A DNA stretch of 16,038 nt from JBFWVD01 sp050246915 (GTDB lineage Bacteria > Actinomycetota > Acidimicrobiia > Acidimicrobiales > Ilumatobacteraceae): assembly GCA_050246915.1 (NCBI GenBank), contig JBFWVD010000101.1, positions 1 to 16,038 on the forward strand, given 5' to 3'. Made by a program: the position numbers and the translations under genes. The stretch's first letter is position 1. Every line of letters begins with the position of its first letter. The notes under the pieces are model-generated. The model did no database searches, was not told where the DNA came from, and saw only the letters and a program-made list of their open reading frames with translations. Positions 7,184 to 16,038 of the stretch are shown here, one piece after another.

Positions 7184-7230
7184 TTCTAGGCACGAGAAGA
7201 TCCCGCCACGGTACCTTTTGGTGCCTAGAA
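7184..7230. terminator. Imperfect 47-base palindrome, possible bidirectional terminator
   Basis: The outer arms TTCTAGGCAC (7184-7193) and GTGCCTAGAA (7221-7230) are perfect. Pairing continues inward to 21-base arms with 17 matches around the loop GCCAC. It lies between convergent genes and could serve both. There is no clear T-tract beyond the stem on either strand, so a REP-like element is an alternative. Confidence 0.55.
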
Positions 7231-7271
7231 CAGGGCTCGGGCGGCGGGGCACGGGCGGCGTGGCTGCTGGA

Positions 7272-7319
7272 GCGGCGGGACTGCGGGGCGGCGGGACTGC
7301 GGGGCGGCGGGACTGCGGG
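7272..7319. repeat. Three perfect 16-base tandem repeats
   Basis: The unit GCGGCGGGACTGCGGG occurs three times without interruption (7272, 7288, 7304). A partial GGCGG-type continuation runs toward the stop of the CoA-transferase gene. The copies are noncoding and G-rich on the plus strand, and likely prone to slippage. Confidence 0.95.
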
Positions 7320-7336
7320 CGGCGTGGCGGCGTCGG

Positions 7337-9640
7337 TCAGGGCCAGACGGTGATGCGCTTGGCCCGCATCTGCTCCATCTCGTCGGCGCTGTATCCGAGC
7401 CGCGTCAAGATTTCTTGACTGTGCTGCCCGAGCAGTGGCGGTGCCCAACCGTGGCGACCCGGCGTCTCGGAGAAGTGGACCAGGTGACCGAACTGGCGGA
7501 ACCGCCCGTAGGTCGGATGGGGATAGTCGGCCACCAATCCTGCGGCCACCAGATCCGACGCCTCGAACCAGTTGTCCGGAGCGAGCGGATCGGAGATCTC
7601 GACGGGCACGCCGGCCGCATCGAGCGTGGCGAACCACTGTGCCGCCGATCCAGAGCTGAACTGCTCCTCGAGGAACGCCCCCAACGCCGCGGCATTGTCA
7701 ACCCGTGTTGCCCCTGGCTCGAATCGAGGATCGTCGCCGAGCGACGGGAACACCGACACCAGCGCGGCCCACTCGCGTTCGTTCAACACAGCCAGCGCGA
7801 TCCACTCGTCGGTGGTGCGATACAGGCGATAGAGCGGGCTGATGCCGGTCTGCTGCTGGTCGAGTCGCGGACGTTTCGTCGGACCGTTGGGACCGAACCA
7901 CACGTCGGAGTTGAAGTACATGCCGCCGTTCACGATCGAGGTGTCCACCAGTTGTCCCTCGCCGGTGAGATCTCGCCAATACAGCGCCATCAGCACCGCT
8001 ACAGCCGAGAGGCACGCGCACGCCTGGTCGCACATCCCGAAGCGATACCAGACCGGCGGGTTCCCCTCGCCGCCCATCTCGTATTCGCAGCCGCACGACG
8101 ACTGACCCAGTTGGTCGAACCCCGGCCAGTCGCGGCGCGGTCCGTCCGTGCCCCACATCGTGGTGTGGGCGTAGATGACCTTCGGGTTGAGCTTCTTGGC
8201 GGTGTCATATCCGATGCCCAGTCGCTCAGCCACCCCTGGACGCATGTTGTGATGGATGATGTCGGCGTCGCGCATGAGCCGATGGGCGATCTCGATCCCC
8301 TCGGGCGTCTTGAGGTCGACGGCCACGTCGTACTTGCCGCGCTGGCAGCCGTTGAACGGCTTGGTCACGTTGCGCATCTGATCGCCGTCGGGAGATTCGA
8401 CCTTGATGACGGTGGCGCCGAGATCGCCGAGCAGCATCGGTCCGAACGGGCCGGCCAGGAAGTTGCCGAAGTCGATGACGGTGAGCCCCTCGAGGGGATG
8501 TGCCAGTGACCGGCCCGTCACCGCTCGTGGCACGCGAACCCCACCCGTGCTCGACACGGCACCGAGCACCTCGTCGGTGTGCTGTCCCACCAGGGGCTGT
8601 GGGCCCTGCACCATCGCGGGTTCCACGCCGTGCATGCGGAACGTCGGGCCGACCTGACGGGTGGGCCCGTGCACCGGATCGTCCACCTCGACGATGAGGC
8701 CGTTGTTGATGACCTGTTCGTCATCGAACGCCTCGAACGTCTGGCGCACCGGGGCGACCGCGAAATCGTTGGCCCAGAACTGTGTCAACAACTCTTGACG
8801 AGGAATCTTGCGGACTGCAGCGCGGATGACGTCCTCGGTGGCGGCCATGGCGGCGGGATCCATGGAGAACTCCCGTGGTTCGATGCCGAGGATCTCCCAC
8901 AGTTTGCTGCGGTCTTTGCCACGTCCACCGGAGTTGTGCATCGAGTGGACCCACAGCCCATCCGCGCACTCGAACACGCCCATCTGGGCATGACGGGGGA
9001 TGCCCCAGAAGTAGTCGCCCTCGTCCTCGACCTTCTGCCACAGCTGCGTGGTGAACGCCAGCACGCCTTGATACAGCGAGGTCTCGACCCATTGCCCGAC
9101 CCCGGTCACCTCACGGGCGTGCAGCGCCGCGAGCACTCCGTTGAGGATCAGGAACGACGCGGCCATCGACGGGAGCGGGAGGTACAGATACGTCGGCCCT
9201 TCACGCCAGCCCGGTTGCTCGAACTGTTCCCCCGAACGAGCCTGTACCAGCAGGTCGTAGCCCGGCCGATCGGCGGCGTCGGTGGTGCGCCCGTAGCCGG
9301 TGAGCGAGCAGTAGATGAGGTCGGGGAACTCGTCGTGGATCGACGCGTAGCCCAGGCCCCACTCGTCCATGACCCCGGGACTGAACCCTTCGATGAGCAC
9401 ATCAGCGGTGGCCAGCAACTCGCGCAGCCGGGCGCGATCGGCGTCGAGATGCAGATCGAGCACAACGCTGCGCTTGCCCCGGTTCCACACCGTGTAGGCG
9501 TCGAGCATCCGCATCGCATCGCCGCCCGGCGGCTCGACCTTGATGACGTCGGCTCCGTGATCGCTCAGCACCATCGTCGCCAGCGGCCCGGCCACCCCCG
9601 ACGTGAGATCCACCACACGCACACCGCGCAACGCGCTCAT
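7337..9640 (-). CDS. Fused two-domain family III CoA-transferase (CaiB/BaiF)
   Basis: The ATG at 9640 is preceded by GGGGG with 5 bases spacing; a TTG at 9652 is less likely. The product has 767 residues, about twice a single CaiB/BaiF protein, and contains two copies of the domain. Copy 1 begins LRGVRVVDLTSGVAGP and copy 2, after about residue 395, begins LEGLTVIDFGNFLAGP. Both have G-A-[DT]-VIKVE, the RG-K-[RY] turn and G-x-GQ-x-V-[ED]-[TS]-S. Family III enzymes move CoA between carboxylic acids through an aspartyl intermediate. In copy 2 that aspartate appears to be D538 (GMCDQACAC). In copy 1 the aligned position is S158 (LPLPSMAAS), so copy 1 is probably non-catalytic. Substrates cannot be told. 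It lies downstream of ftsH on the same strand but behind a strong hairpin, so it is probably transcribed separately. Confidence 0.9.
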   Translation of the reverse strand: MSALRGVRVVDLTSGVAGPLATMVLSDHGADVIKVEPPGGDAMRMLDAYTVWNRGKRSVVLDLHLDADRARLRELLATADVLIEGFSPGVMDEWGLGYASIHDEFPDLIYCSLTGYGRTTDAADRPGYDLLVQARSGEQFEQPGWREGPTYLYLPLPSMAASFLILNGVLAALHAREVTGVGQWVETSLYQGVLAFTTQLWQKVEDEGDYFWGIPRHAQMGVFECADGLWVHSMHNSGGRGKDRSKLWEILGIEPREFSMDPAAMAATEDVIRAAVRKIPRQELLTQFWANDFAVAPVRQTFEAFDDEQVINNGLIVEVDDPVHGPTRQVGPTFRMHGVEPAMVQGPQPLVGQHTDEVLGAVSSTGGVRVPRAVTGRSLAHPLEGLTVIDFGNFLAGPFGPMLLGDLGATVIKVESPDGDQMRNVTKPFNGCQRGKYDVAVDLKTPEGIEIAHRLMRDADIIHHNMRPGVAERLGIGYDTAKKLNPKVIYAHTTMWGTDGPRRDWPGFDQLGQSSCGCEYEMGGEGNPPVWYRFGMCDQACACLSAVAVLMALYWRDLTGEGQLVDTSIVNGGMYFNSDVWFGPNGPTKRPRLDQQQTGISPLYRLYRTTDEWIALAVLNEREWAALVSVFPSLGDDPRFEPGATRVDNAAALGAFLEEQFSSGSAAQWFATLDAAGVPVEISDPLAPDNWFEASDLVAAGLVADYPHPTYGRFRQFGHLVHFSETPGRHGWAPPLLGQHSQEILTRLGYSADEMEQMRAKRITVWP

Positions 9641-9700
9641 CGCTACCCCCAAGCTGTCCCCGCCTCAGACCGTAGCCACGTGCCACGGCCCAGACGCGAC

Positions 9701-9751
9701 GGAGGTTCGGTCACTTTTCGCCGCCTGGCGGCAAGAAGTGACCGAACCTCC
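9701..9751 (-). terminator. 51-base near-perfect palindrome downstream of ftsH
   Basis: Perfect 16-bp arms (GGAGGTTCGGTCACTT at 9701-9716 and its complement at 9736-9751) flank an inner GCCGCC/GGCGGC stem. The structure begins 23 bases after the ftsH stop, where a terminator is expected. No T-tract follows on the minus strand, so an extended REP-like repeat or a protein-binding palindrome remains possible. Confidence 0.6.
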
Positions 9752-9774
9752 GGATGTGGCTCAGTTGCCGAAGT

Positions 9775-11736
<1,962 letters not shown>

Positions 11737-11743
11737 GGTGGCC

Positions 11744-11749
11744 ATGCTA
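11744..11749 (-). promoter_or_regulatory. TAGCAT -10-like hexamer of ftsH
   Basis: On the minus strand TAGCAT ends 7 bases before the chosen ftsH ATG, and there is no ribosome-binding site. It forms a divergent promoter pair with the TAGCGT at 11787. The likely outcome is a leaderless or nearly leaderless mRNA. Confidence 0.5.
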
Positions 11750-11786
11750 GGGGCCGGGATGCCGCGACCGGCGGTCGCTGCCCCGA

Positions 11787-11792
11787 TAGCGT
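11787..11792 (+). promoter_or_regulatory. TAGCGT -10-like hexamer of the DUF3499 gene
   Basis: TAGCGT ends 6 bases before the GTG at 11799, placing the expected transcription start on the first base of the start codon. No ribosome-binding site is seen. The hexamer is identical to those at 1486 and 15602. Confidence 0.5.
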
Positions 11793-11798
11793 CGTGTC

Positions 11799-12014
11799 GT
11801 GTCCCGCCAGTGCTCACGACCCGGTTGCAGCGAACCCGCCACGGCAACGCTCACCTATGTGTACGCCATCAGCCACGCATGGCTCGATCGACTGTCCGAC
11901 GAGCGCGACCCGCACGCTTACGACCTGTGTCGCCGTCACTCCGATCGCGTGCGGCCACCGCACGGATGGGAACTGAGCGATCGGCGTTATCTCATGGTCA
12001 CGTCCGTGGCCTGA
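11799..12014 (+). CDS. DUF3499-family small putative metal-binding protein
   Basis: The 71-residue product matches the DUF3499 pattern as I know it: CSRPGC at the N-terminus, an A-T-L-T-Y-V-Y-A strand, YDLC-x2-H, then a PP-x-GWE-type end. C5, C10, C44 and H47 are placed as a possible zinc site, although no metal can be proven from sequence. The function of the family is unknown. The GTG at 11799 is chosen over the GTG at 11794, which is in another frame and gives an unrelated product. In other Actinobacteria DUF3499 genes commonly sit next to manB-type mutase genes. Here a mutase lies 3.6 kb downstream, with two membrane-protein genes in between. Confidence 0.88.
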   Translation: MSRQCSRPGCSEPATATLTYVYAISHAWLDRLSDERDPHAYDLCRRHSDRVRPPHGWELSDRRYLMVTSVA

Positions 12015-12051
12015 GTGGTCCCAGTGGCACCACACCTGATACCAACCGTCC

Positions 12052-12759
12052 GTGCGGATCGCGCCTGACCCCGAGTTCCGCCCATCGATCGCCGTCGGTG
12101 CCTGGGCGGTCTCGTTCGTCGTCGGCAACATCGGTGTCCTCATCCTCGCGAACGCCGTCGGATGGGCCGACGTCGACAGCGATCGATGGCCGCTGTGGCT
12201 CGTCGCCCTCACCTTCGTCCCGCTGTGGTCGGCGCTGATCGCGTCGCTGGTCTGGGTGAGCCGCACCTTCGGATCTCGTCGCTTCCGTCGTGACTACGGA
12301 CTCGAGATCCGACCCTCGGACGTGCCCATCGGTCTGCTCGTCGGTGTGGTGGCCCAGTTGGTGTTCGTGCAGTTCCTCTACGAACTGCTCGGGGTGTTCT
12401 TCGACGTGTCATCGCTGGAGGACCAGGCCAAGGACCTGACCGACAAGGCATCGGGTCTGGGCATCGCTCTGCTGGTGCTGCTCGTGGTGTTCGGCGCTCC
12501 GTTCGTGGAGGAACTGTTCTTCCGCGGGCTGGTGCTGAAGGCGTTCAACTCCCGCATCAACGACACCGTGGCGCTCATCGTTTCGGCCGTGCTGTTCGCC
12601 CTCGCTCACTTCCAGGTGCTGCAGTTCCCCGGTCTCGTGCTGTTCGGGATGGTGGCCGGGTACCTCGCGCAGCGCTCGGGACGATTGGGGCCGTCGATTT
12701 TCGCCCATATGGGGTTCAATGCCGCCACCGTCGTGGTGCTCATCTCCGAACGGCGCTGA
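12052..12759 (+). CDS. CPBP-family intramembrane metalloprotease homologue
   Basis: The 235-residue product has about six to eight hydrophobic segments and the CPBP (Rce1/CAAX-type, Abi) signature motifs. These are E153-E154-x3-R158 (EELFFRG), the FALAHF motif with H186, and HMGFN with H219 and N223. The glutamates and histidines are the expected catalytic or metal-contacting residues, and all are present, so it should be active. Bacterial members have been linked to protein maturation, bacteriocin self-immunity and membrane-protein processing; the substrate here is unknown. GTG at 12052 starts 37 bases after the DUF3499 stop. A TGATACC stretch ends 8 bases before it and may be its own -10 region. 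It is probably co-directional with DUF3499 and perhaps co-transcribed. Confidence 0.9.
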   Translation: MRIAPDPEFRPSIAVGAWAVSFVVGNIGVLILANAVGWADVDSDRWPLWLVALTFVPLWSALIASLVWVSRTFGSRRFRRDYGLEIRPSDVPIGLLVGVVAQLVFVQFLYELLGVFFDVSSLEDQAKDLTDKASGLGIALLVLLVVFGAPFVEELFFRGLVLKAFNSRINDTVALIVSAVLFALAHFQVLQFPGLVLFGMVAGYLAQRSGRLGPSIFAHMGFNAATVVVLISERR

Positions 12760-12830
12760 CCTTCCGATTTGATGAACGCAGTGGACGTGACTGCTCGGCG
12801 CCCGTGGCCAGATGTCACGATGTATTCCCT

Positions 12831-15587
12831 GTGACCGATCTGTTGGAACGCGCCTGGGGGCTCGACCTCCCCGACGAGCCCGAGCGGCGAGGGTTGTTCG
12901 GTCGCGGTGCTCGAGGTCGCGGTTCTCGGGGTCGGGCCGGACGGGTCGATGGTGACGACGAACTGCTCGACGGCGGTCGCGTCGCTCGTGTCGTCGATCG
13001 CATCTCGCGAGCCCGCTTCGAGACGTGGGTCTCGTTCGTCCTCATCGTCGGCTCGTCGGCGTTCACCATCGCCCAGTTGCATCCCGAGCTGATCGTGGCG
13101 TCCACCACCCCGACCGGTGGCGACTTCGGTGCACACGTGTGGGGCCCGGCGTATCTCCGCGATCACCTCTTGCCCAAGCTCCGTCTGAACGGCTGGACAC
13201 CCGATTGGTATGCGGGCTTCCCAATGTACCAGTTCTACATGGTGATCCCGGCGCTGCTGGTCGTGCTGCTCGACGTGTTCGTGCCCTATGGCATCGCCCT
13301 CAAGATCGTGTCGGTGCTCGGCATCGCCACGTTGCCCATCGCCGCCGCGACCTTCGCTCGGGCCGCAGGGCTGAGCTTCCCGTTCCCGCCACTGGCAGCC
13401 ATGGCGGCCACATGGTTCTTGTTCGATGAGTCGTTCACCATCTACGGCGGCAACATCGCGTCGACGATGGCCGGCGAGTTCAGCTTCTCCATCGCGCTGT
13501 CGCTCGCTCTGTTCGCGTTGGCGTCACTCACCTACGGGATGCGCACCGGCAAGGGTCGTGCCCTCACGGCGGCGTTGTTCGCCTTGTGCGCGCTGTGCCA
13601 TCTCATCGTGTGCTTCTTCGCGCTCATCGGCGCGGTGGTGATGTTCGTCCTCTACTTCGACCGACATCGTTTCAAGTACGGCATCACGATCGCCCCTGTC
13701 GTGGCGTTGCTGGTGGCGTTCTGGATGCTGCCGTTCTATTTCGGCCGCGACTACATGACCGACATGCGCTACGAGCGACGTCCTATCGGCAACGCACCCA
13801 ACGGCCTGCCCGATTCGTATTGGCAGATGCTGTTCCCCCAAGGGCTGCACGCCGACTGGGTCATCATGGGCTTGGCCCTCGTGGGCCTGGTCGGATCGGT
13901 CATCCGTGGACGTCGCTTCGGCGTGTGGTTGGCGGTCATGGCGATCGGCTATGGAACGTGGGCGGTTCTGTGGCCGCAGAGCCATCTGTGGAACGCCCGA
14001 TTGCTGCCCTTCCTCTACCTCACTCGTTTCATGCTGGCGGCGGTCGGGTTCGGCGAGATCATGGTGACCGCCGGTGATCTGGTGGCCAGGTTGCGCACGC
14101 GAGCCAAGCTGCCGACGCAAGTCGGGTTGCTCACCGCAGCGGTGCTGGCGGTACTGGTGATGTTGGGCATGGGGCTGCGCACCTTGCCGGGCGGTGAGCT
14201 CCACAACGTGCAGGTCGGTGACAAGACTGTGACCCAGTTCTCGTGGGGACCGTTCAACTCCAATCACGCGTTCTTCGTCGACGACTGGGCCAAGTGGAAC
14301 TATGCCGGCTACGAGCGCAAGAGCGGATACGCCGAATACCGCGACATCATGCTCACGATGCAGCGCATCGGTGAGACCAACGGCTGCGGTCGCGCCGAGT
14401 GGGAGTACACCAAGAACCAGAACCGCTACGGCACCACGATGGCCATGATGCTGTTGCCGTATTGGACCGACAGCTGCATCGGTTCCATGGAGGGTCTGTT
14501 CTTCGAGTCATCGGCCACTACACCGTTCCACTTCATGATGGCGGCTGCGTTGTCGCAGGAGCCGTCCAACCCGGTTCGCTCGATGCCCTATCCGTCGCTC
14601 GATGTGAACCGTGGCGTGCGAGAGATGCAACTCACCGGAGTGCGCTACTACATGGCGTTCTCCGAGCAGGCCGTTGCTCAGGCCGCCAAGCAACCAAACT
14701 TGCGCGAGTTGGCGGTGAGCGGCCCGTGGCACGTGTACGAGGTGGCCGGCTCCGAACTGGTGACGCCCCTTCGCTATCAGCCGGCGGTCGTCGACAACGC
14801 CGATGGCCGCGCTGCGTGGCTCGACATCTCGACCAAGTACTTCACGACCCCCGATTCATGGGACGTGACGCTGGCTCAGGACGGGCCCGCCGAATGGGAA
14901 CGCGTCGACATGACGCGCGATCCGGAAGCGCCCAAGGACGGTCGCACCGTCTACGGACGGGTGGTCACCCAGCCGACACCGGCGAAGACCGCGCTGCCCC
15001 CGGTGGTGGTGCGCGACATCGCCACCGATGACGACGAGATCGTGTTCACCGTCGATCAGATCGGTGTGCCGGTGCTCGTGAAGACGAGCTACTTCCCCAA
15101 CTGGAAGGTCGACGGGGCCAAGGGGCCCTATCGCGTTGCTCCCAACCAGATGGTGGTCATCCCCACGTCCACGTCCGTTCGGCTCCACTACGGACGCACC
15201 GGCATCGACTACGCCTCGATGGGCCTGACGGCGTTGGGGCTCGTCGGCCTGGCGTGGTTGGTGAAGGCCGGTCCCATCGACTACCCGGTGCGCCCCCGTC
15301 GCCGTCGACCCGGGGAAGATCCCTTCATCGATGTGGTGCCTGGCGATGCGTGGCTGTTCGAATGGGGTGACGACGACACCCAGTTGGCGTGGGCCCCGGC
15401 CGACGTTCTGCATCCGTGGTCCTGGGCGGGGAGCGACCTGGTCCCGAGCCTGCCACCGCTCGTCGACGACCCCGCATCGGACGCCATATCGCCGATGTCG
15501 CCGGGCGCGCCCGGGCAGCTGGCGCCCCCGAGCGTGGGTGAGCGGCTGCCCGAACCGGACGACCGTGACCCGATGGGCGGCCCCTGA
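12831..15587 (+). CDS. PTPS-related polytopic membrane protein, putative GT-C-like glycosyltransferase
   Basis: The 918-residue product has a cytoplasmic Arg/Gly-rich N-terminus (residues 18-60), then a first membrane helix. An extracytoplasmic loop follows with GGDFGAHVWGP, in which D98 occupies the place of the loop-1 acidic residue of GT-C transferases. About ten further membrane helices run to roughly residue 455. A large extracytoplasmic domain contains YFPNWKVDG (754-762), and a last helix and an acidic, Pro-rich tail end the protein. The arrangement matches proteins annotated as 6-pyruvoyl-tetrahydropterin synthase-related membrane proteins, a misleading name, since no pterin enzyme is visible. 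I chose GTG 12831 (MTDLLERAWGLD) because a TGTATT stretch lies just upstream; GTG 12804 in the same frame would add nine unlikely residues. It probably transfers sugars from lipid carriers outside the membrane; donor and acceptor are unknown. Confidence 0.85.
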   Translation: MTDLLERAWGLDLPDEPERRGLFGRGARGRGSRGRAGRVDGDDELLDGGRVARVVDRISRARFETWVSFVLIVGSSAFTIAQLHPELIVASTTPTGGDFGAHVWGPAYLRDHLLPKLRLNGWTPDWYAGFPMYQFYMVIPALLVVLLDVFVPYGIALKIVSVLGIATLPIAAATFARAAGLSFPFPPLAAMAATWFLFDESFTIYGGNIASTMAGEFSFSIALSLALFALASLTYGMRTGKGRALTAALFALCALCHLIVCFFALIGAVVMFVLYFDRHRFKYGITIAPVVALLVAFWMLPFYFGRDYMTDMRYERRPIGNAPNGLPDSYWQMLFPQGLHADWVIMGLALVGLVGSVIRGRRFGVWLAVMAIGYGTWAVLWPQSHLWNARLLPFLYLTRFMLAAVGFGEIMVTAGDLVARLRTRAKLPTQVGLLTAAVLAVLVMLGMGLRTLPGGELHNVQVGDKTVTQFSWGPFNSNHAFFVDDWAKWNYAGYERKSGYAEYRDIMLTMQRIGETNGCGRAEWEYTKNQNRYGTTMAMMLLPYWTDSCIGSMEGLFFESSATTPFHFMMAAALSQEPSNPVRSMPYPSLDVNRGVREMQLTGVRYYMAFSEQAVAQAAKQPNLRELAVSGPWHVYEVAGSELVTPLRYQPAVVDNADGRAAWLDISTKYFTTPDSWDVTLAQDGPAEWERVDMTRDPEAPKDGRTVYGRVVTQPTPAKTALPPVVVRDIATDDDEIVFTVDQIGVPVLVKTSYFPNWKVDGAKGPYRVAPNQMVVIPTSTSVRLHYGRTGIDYASMGLTALGLVGLAWLVKAGPIDYPVRPRRRRPGEDPFIDVVPGDAWLFEWGDDDTQLAWAPADVLHPWSWAGSDLVPSLPPLVDDPASDAISPMSPGAPGQLAPPSVGERLPEPDDRDPMGGP

Positions 15588-15601
15588 GGCCCGATCGGGG
15601 C

Positions 15602-15607
15602 TAGCGT
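15602..15607 (+). promoter_or_regulatory. TAGCGT -10-like hexamer of the mutase gene
   Basis: TAGCGT ends 10 bases before the ATG at 15618, so the leader would be about 3-4 bases at most. No ribosome-binding site is visible. It lies in the 30-base gap after the membrane-protein gene, suggesting that the mutase has its own promoter. Confidence 0.45.
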
Positions 15608-15617
15608 GAACGGCCGT

Positions 15618-16038
15618 ATGTCGTCTTTCGACTCGGTTTTCCACGCTTATGACGTCCGCGGCACGGTGCCGGAGCAGCTGGACGCGGCCATGTGCCGCGC
15701 GATCGGCGCCGCATTCGCCCGGTTCGCCGGCAGCGACAAGATCCTCGTTGCCCATGACATGCGGCCATCTGGTATCGAGCTCGTGGCTGAGTTCGCGCAA
15801 GGCGCCCGGAGCCAGGGCACCACGGTGGTCGATGTGGGACTCGCCTCCACCGACCTGCTCTACTTCGCGTCGGGGCTGCTCGACGCACCCGGTGCGATGT
15901 TCACCGCATCTCACAACCCGGCCCAGTACAACGGCATCAAGTTCTGCTTGGCCGGAGCCAAGCCCGTCGGCTCCGAGTCGGGTCTGGTCGACATCAAGGA
16001 AGCGGCCGTCAAGTTCGCCGACGATCCGGCGTCGACGG
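15618..16038 (+). CDS. manB: Phosphomannomutase/phosphoglucomutase, N-terminal part (3' end outside window)
   Basis: The frame runs from the ATG at 15618 off the right edge, giving the first 140 residues. The N-terminus FDSVFHAYDVRGTVPEQL is the usual opening of the alpha-D-phosphohexomutase family. The phosphoserine loop T96-A-S98-H-N-P101 carries the catalytic serine that passes phosphate between C6 and C1 of the sugar, and NGIKF follows as expected. The metal-binding and sugar-specificity loops lie outside the window, so mannose versus glucose preference cannot be read. ManB makes mannose-1-phosphate, the precursor of GDP-mannose, which fits the glycosyltransferase neighbours. Family membership is secure; the symbol rests on genomic context with DUF3499. 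Confidence 0.9.
   Translation, partial: MSSFDSVFHAYDVRGTVPEQLDAAMCRAIGAAFARFAGSDKILVAHDMRPSGIELVAEFAQGARSQGTTVVDVGLASTDLLYFASGLLDAPGAMFTASHNPAQYNGIKFCLAGAKPVGSESGLVDIKEAAVKFADDPAST

Larger units (their letters stand above)
7036..7336. other. 301-base repeat-rich convergent intergenic region
   Basis: No gene is visible between the stops of the thioredoxin-fold gene and the CoA-transferase gene. From left to right it holds a direct repeat (7051-7174), a hairpin (7184-7230) and a triple 16-base tandem repeat (7272-7319). The plus strand is strikingly C-rich and G-poorer left of the hairpin and G-rich right of it, so each incoming transcript would have a C-rich tail. This pattern fits Rho-dependent termination from both sides. 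Confidence 0.65.

Noticed and set aside
7051..7319. Possible CRISPR array or minisatellite-coded peptide
   Set aside because: The units are only two and three copies, of different length and directly adjacent, with no unique spacers. Frames through them give low-complexity Pro/Arg products.
12831..15587. A pterin (6-pyruvoyl-tetrahydropterin synthase) enzyme
   Set aside because: The family name is historical. The protein is polytopic with GT-C-like features and lacks the small soluble enzyme's zinc-histidine site.
14856..15914. 352-codon minus-strand open frame across the end of the membrane-protein gene and the mutase start
   Set aside because: It runs antisense through two supported genes and has no recognisable domain.

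Overview
The window is GC-rich actinobacterial chromosome. DUF5719 and DUF3499 proteins, a GT2-membrane fusion and a ManB-type mutase near one another, together with a fused two-domain family III CoA-transferase, suggest a member of Acidimicrobiia (Ilumatobacter-like). That placement is an inference from gene content; there is no rRNA or marker search behind it. There are ten protein genes, two of them cut by the window edges. I see no tRNA, rRNA, CRISPR array, transposase or phage gene.

Left part (1-1301): the 3' end of a gene for a secreted repeat protein (42-residue DGG/GYW repeats) converges on a small minus-strand gene for a 92-residue helical protein. The 515 bases between them hold no convincing gene. 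They do hold two copies of a 66-base two-hairpin element, one just behind each gene and each pointing away from it. The small gene has a clear promoter overlapped by palindromes.

Cell-envelope operon (1499-7035, plus strand): a 1141-residue GT2 glycosyltransferase fused to a polytopic membrane part and an extracytoplasmic domain, a DUF5719 exported protein overlapping it by 4 bases, and a membrane-anchored thioredoxin-fold protein 12 bases further on. The operon converges on a minus-strand gene across 301 bases of repeat-rich DNA. This DNA has a central hairpin and is C-rich on each transcript's own strand.

Minus-strand pair (7337-11736): a 767-residue protein with two fused CaiB/BaiF domains, the first apparently lacking the catalytic aspartate, and FtsH upstream of it. 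A 51-base near-perfect palindrome lies between them.

Right part (11799-16038, plus strand): divergent from ftsH are DUF3499 (a small metal-site protein), a CPBP-family membrane protease homologue, a 918-residue PTPS-related polytopic membrane protein whose C-terminal domain resembles that of the GT2 fusion, and the start of a phosphomannomutase/phosphoglucomutase gene. Taken together the plus-strand genes look like envelope polysaccharide assembly: ManB would feed sugar nucleotides and the two big membrane proteins would transfer sugars at the membrane. Several genes have a TAGC(G/A)T hexamer 6-10 bases before the start codon, which points to leaderless transcription.
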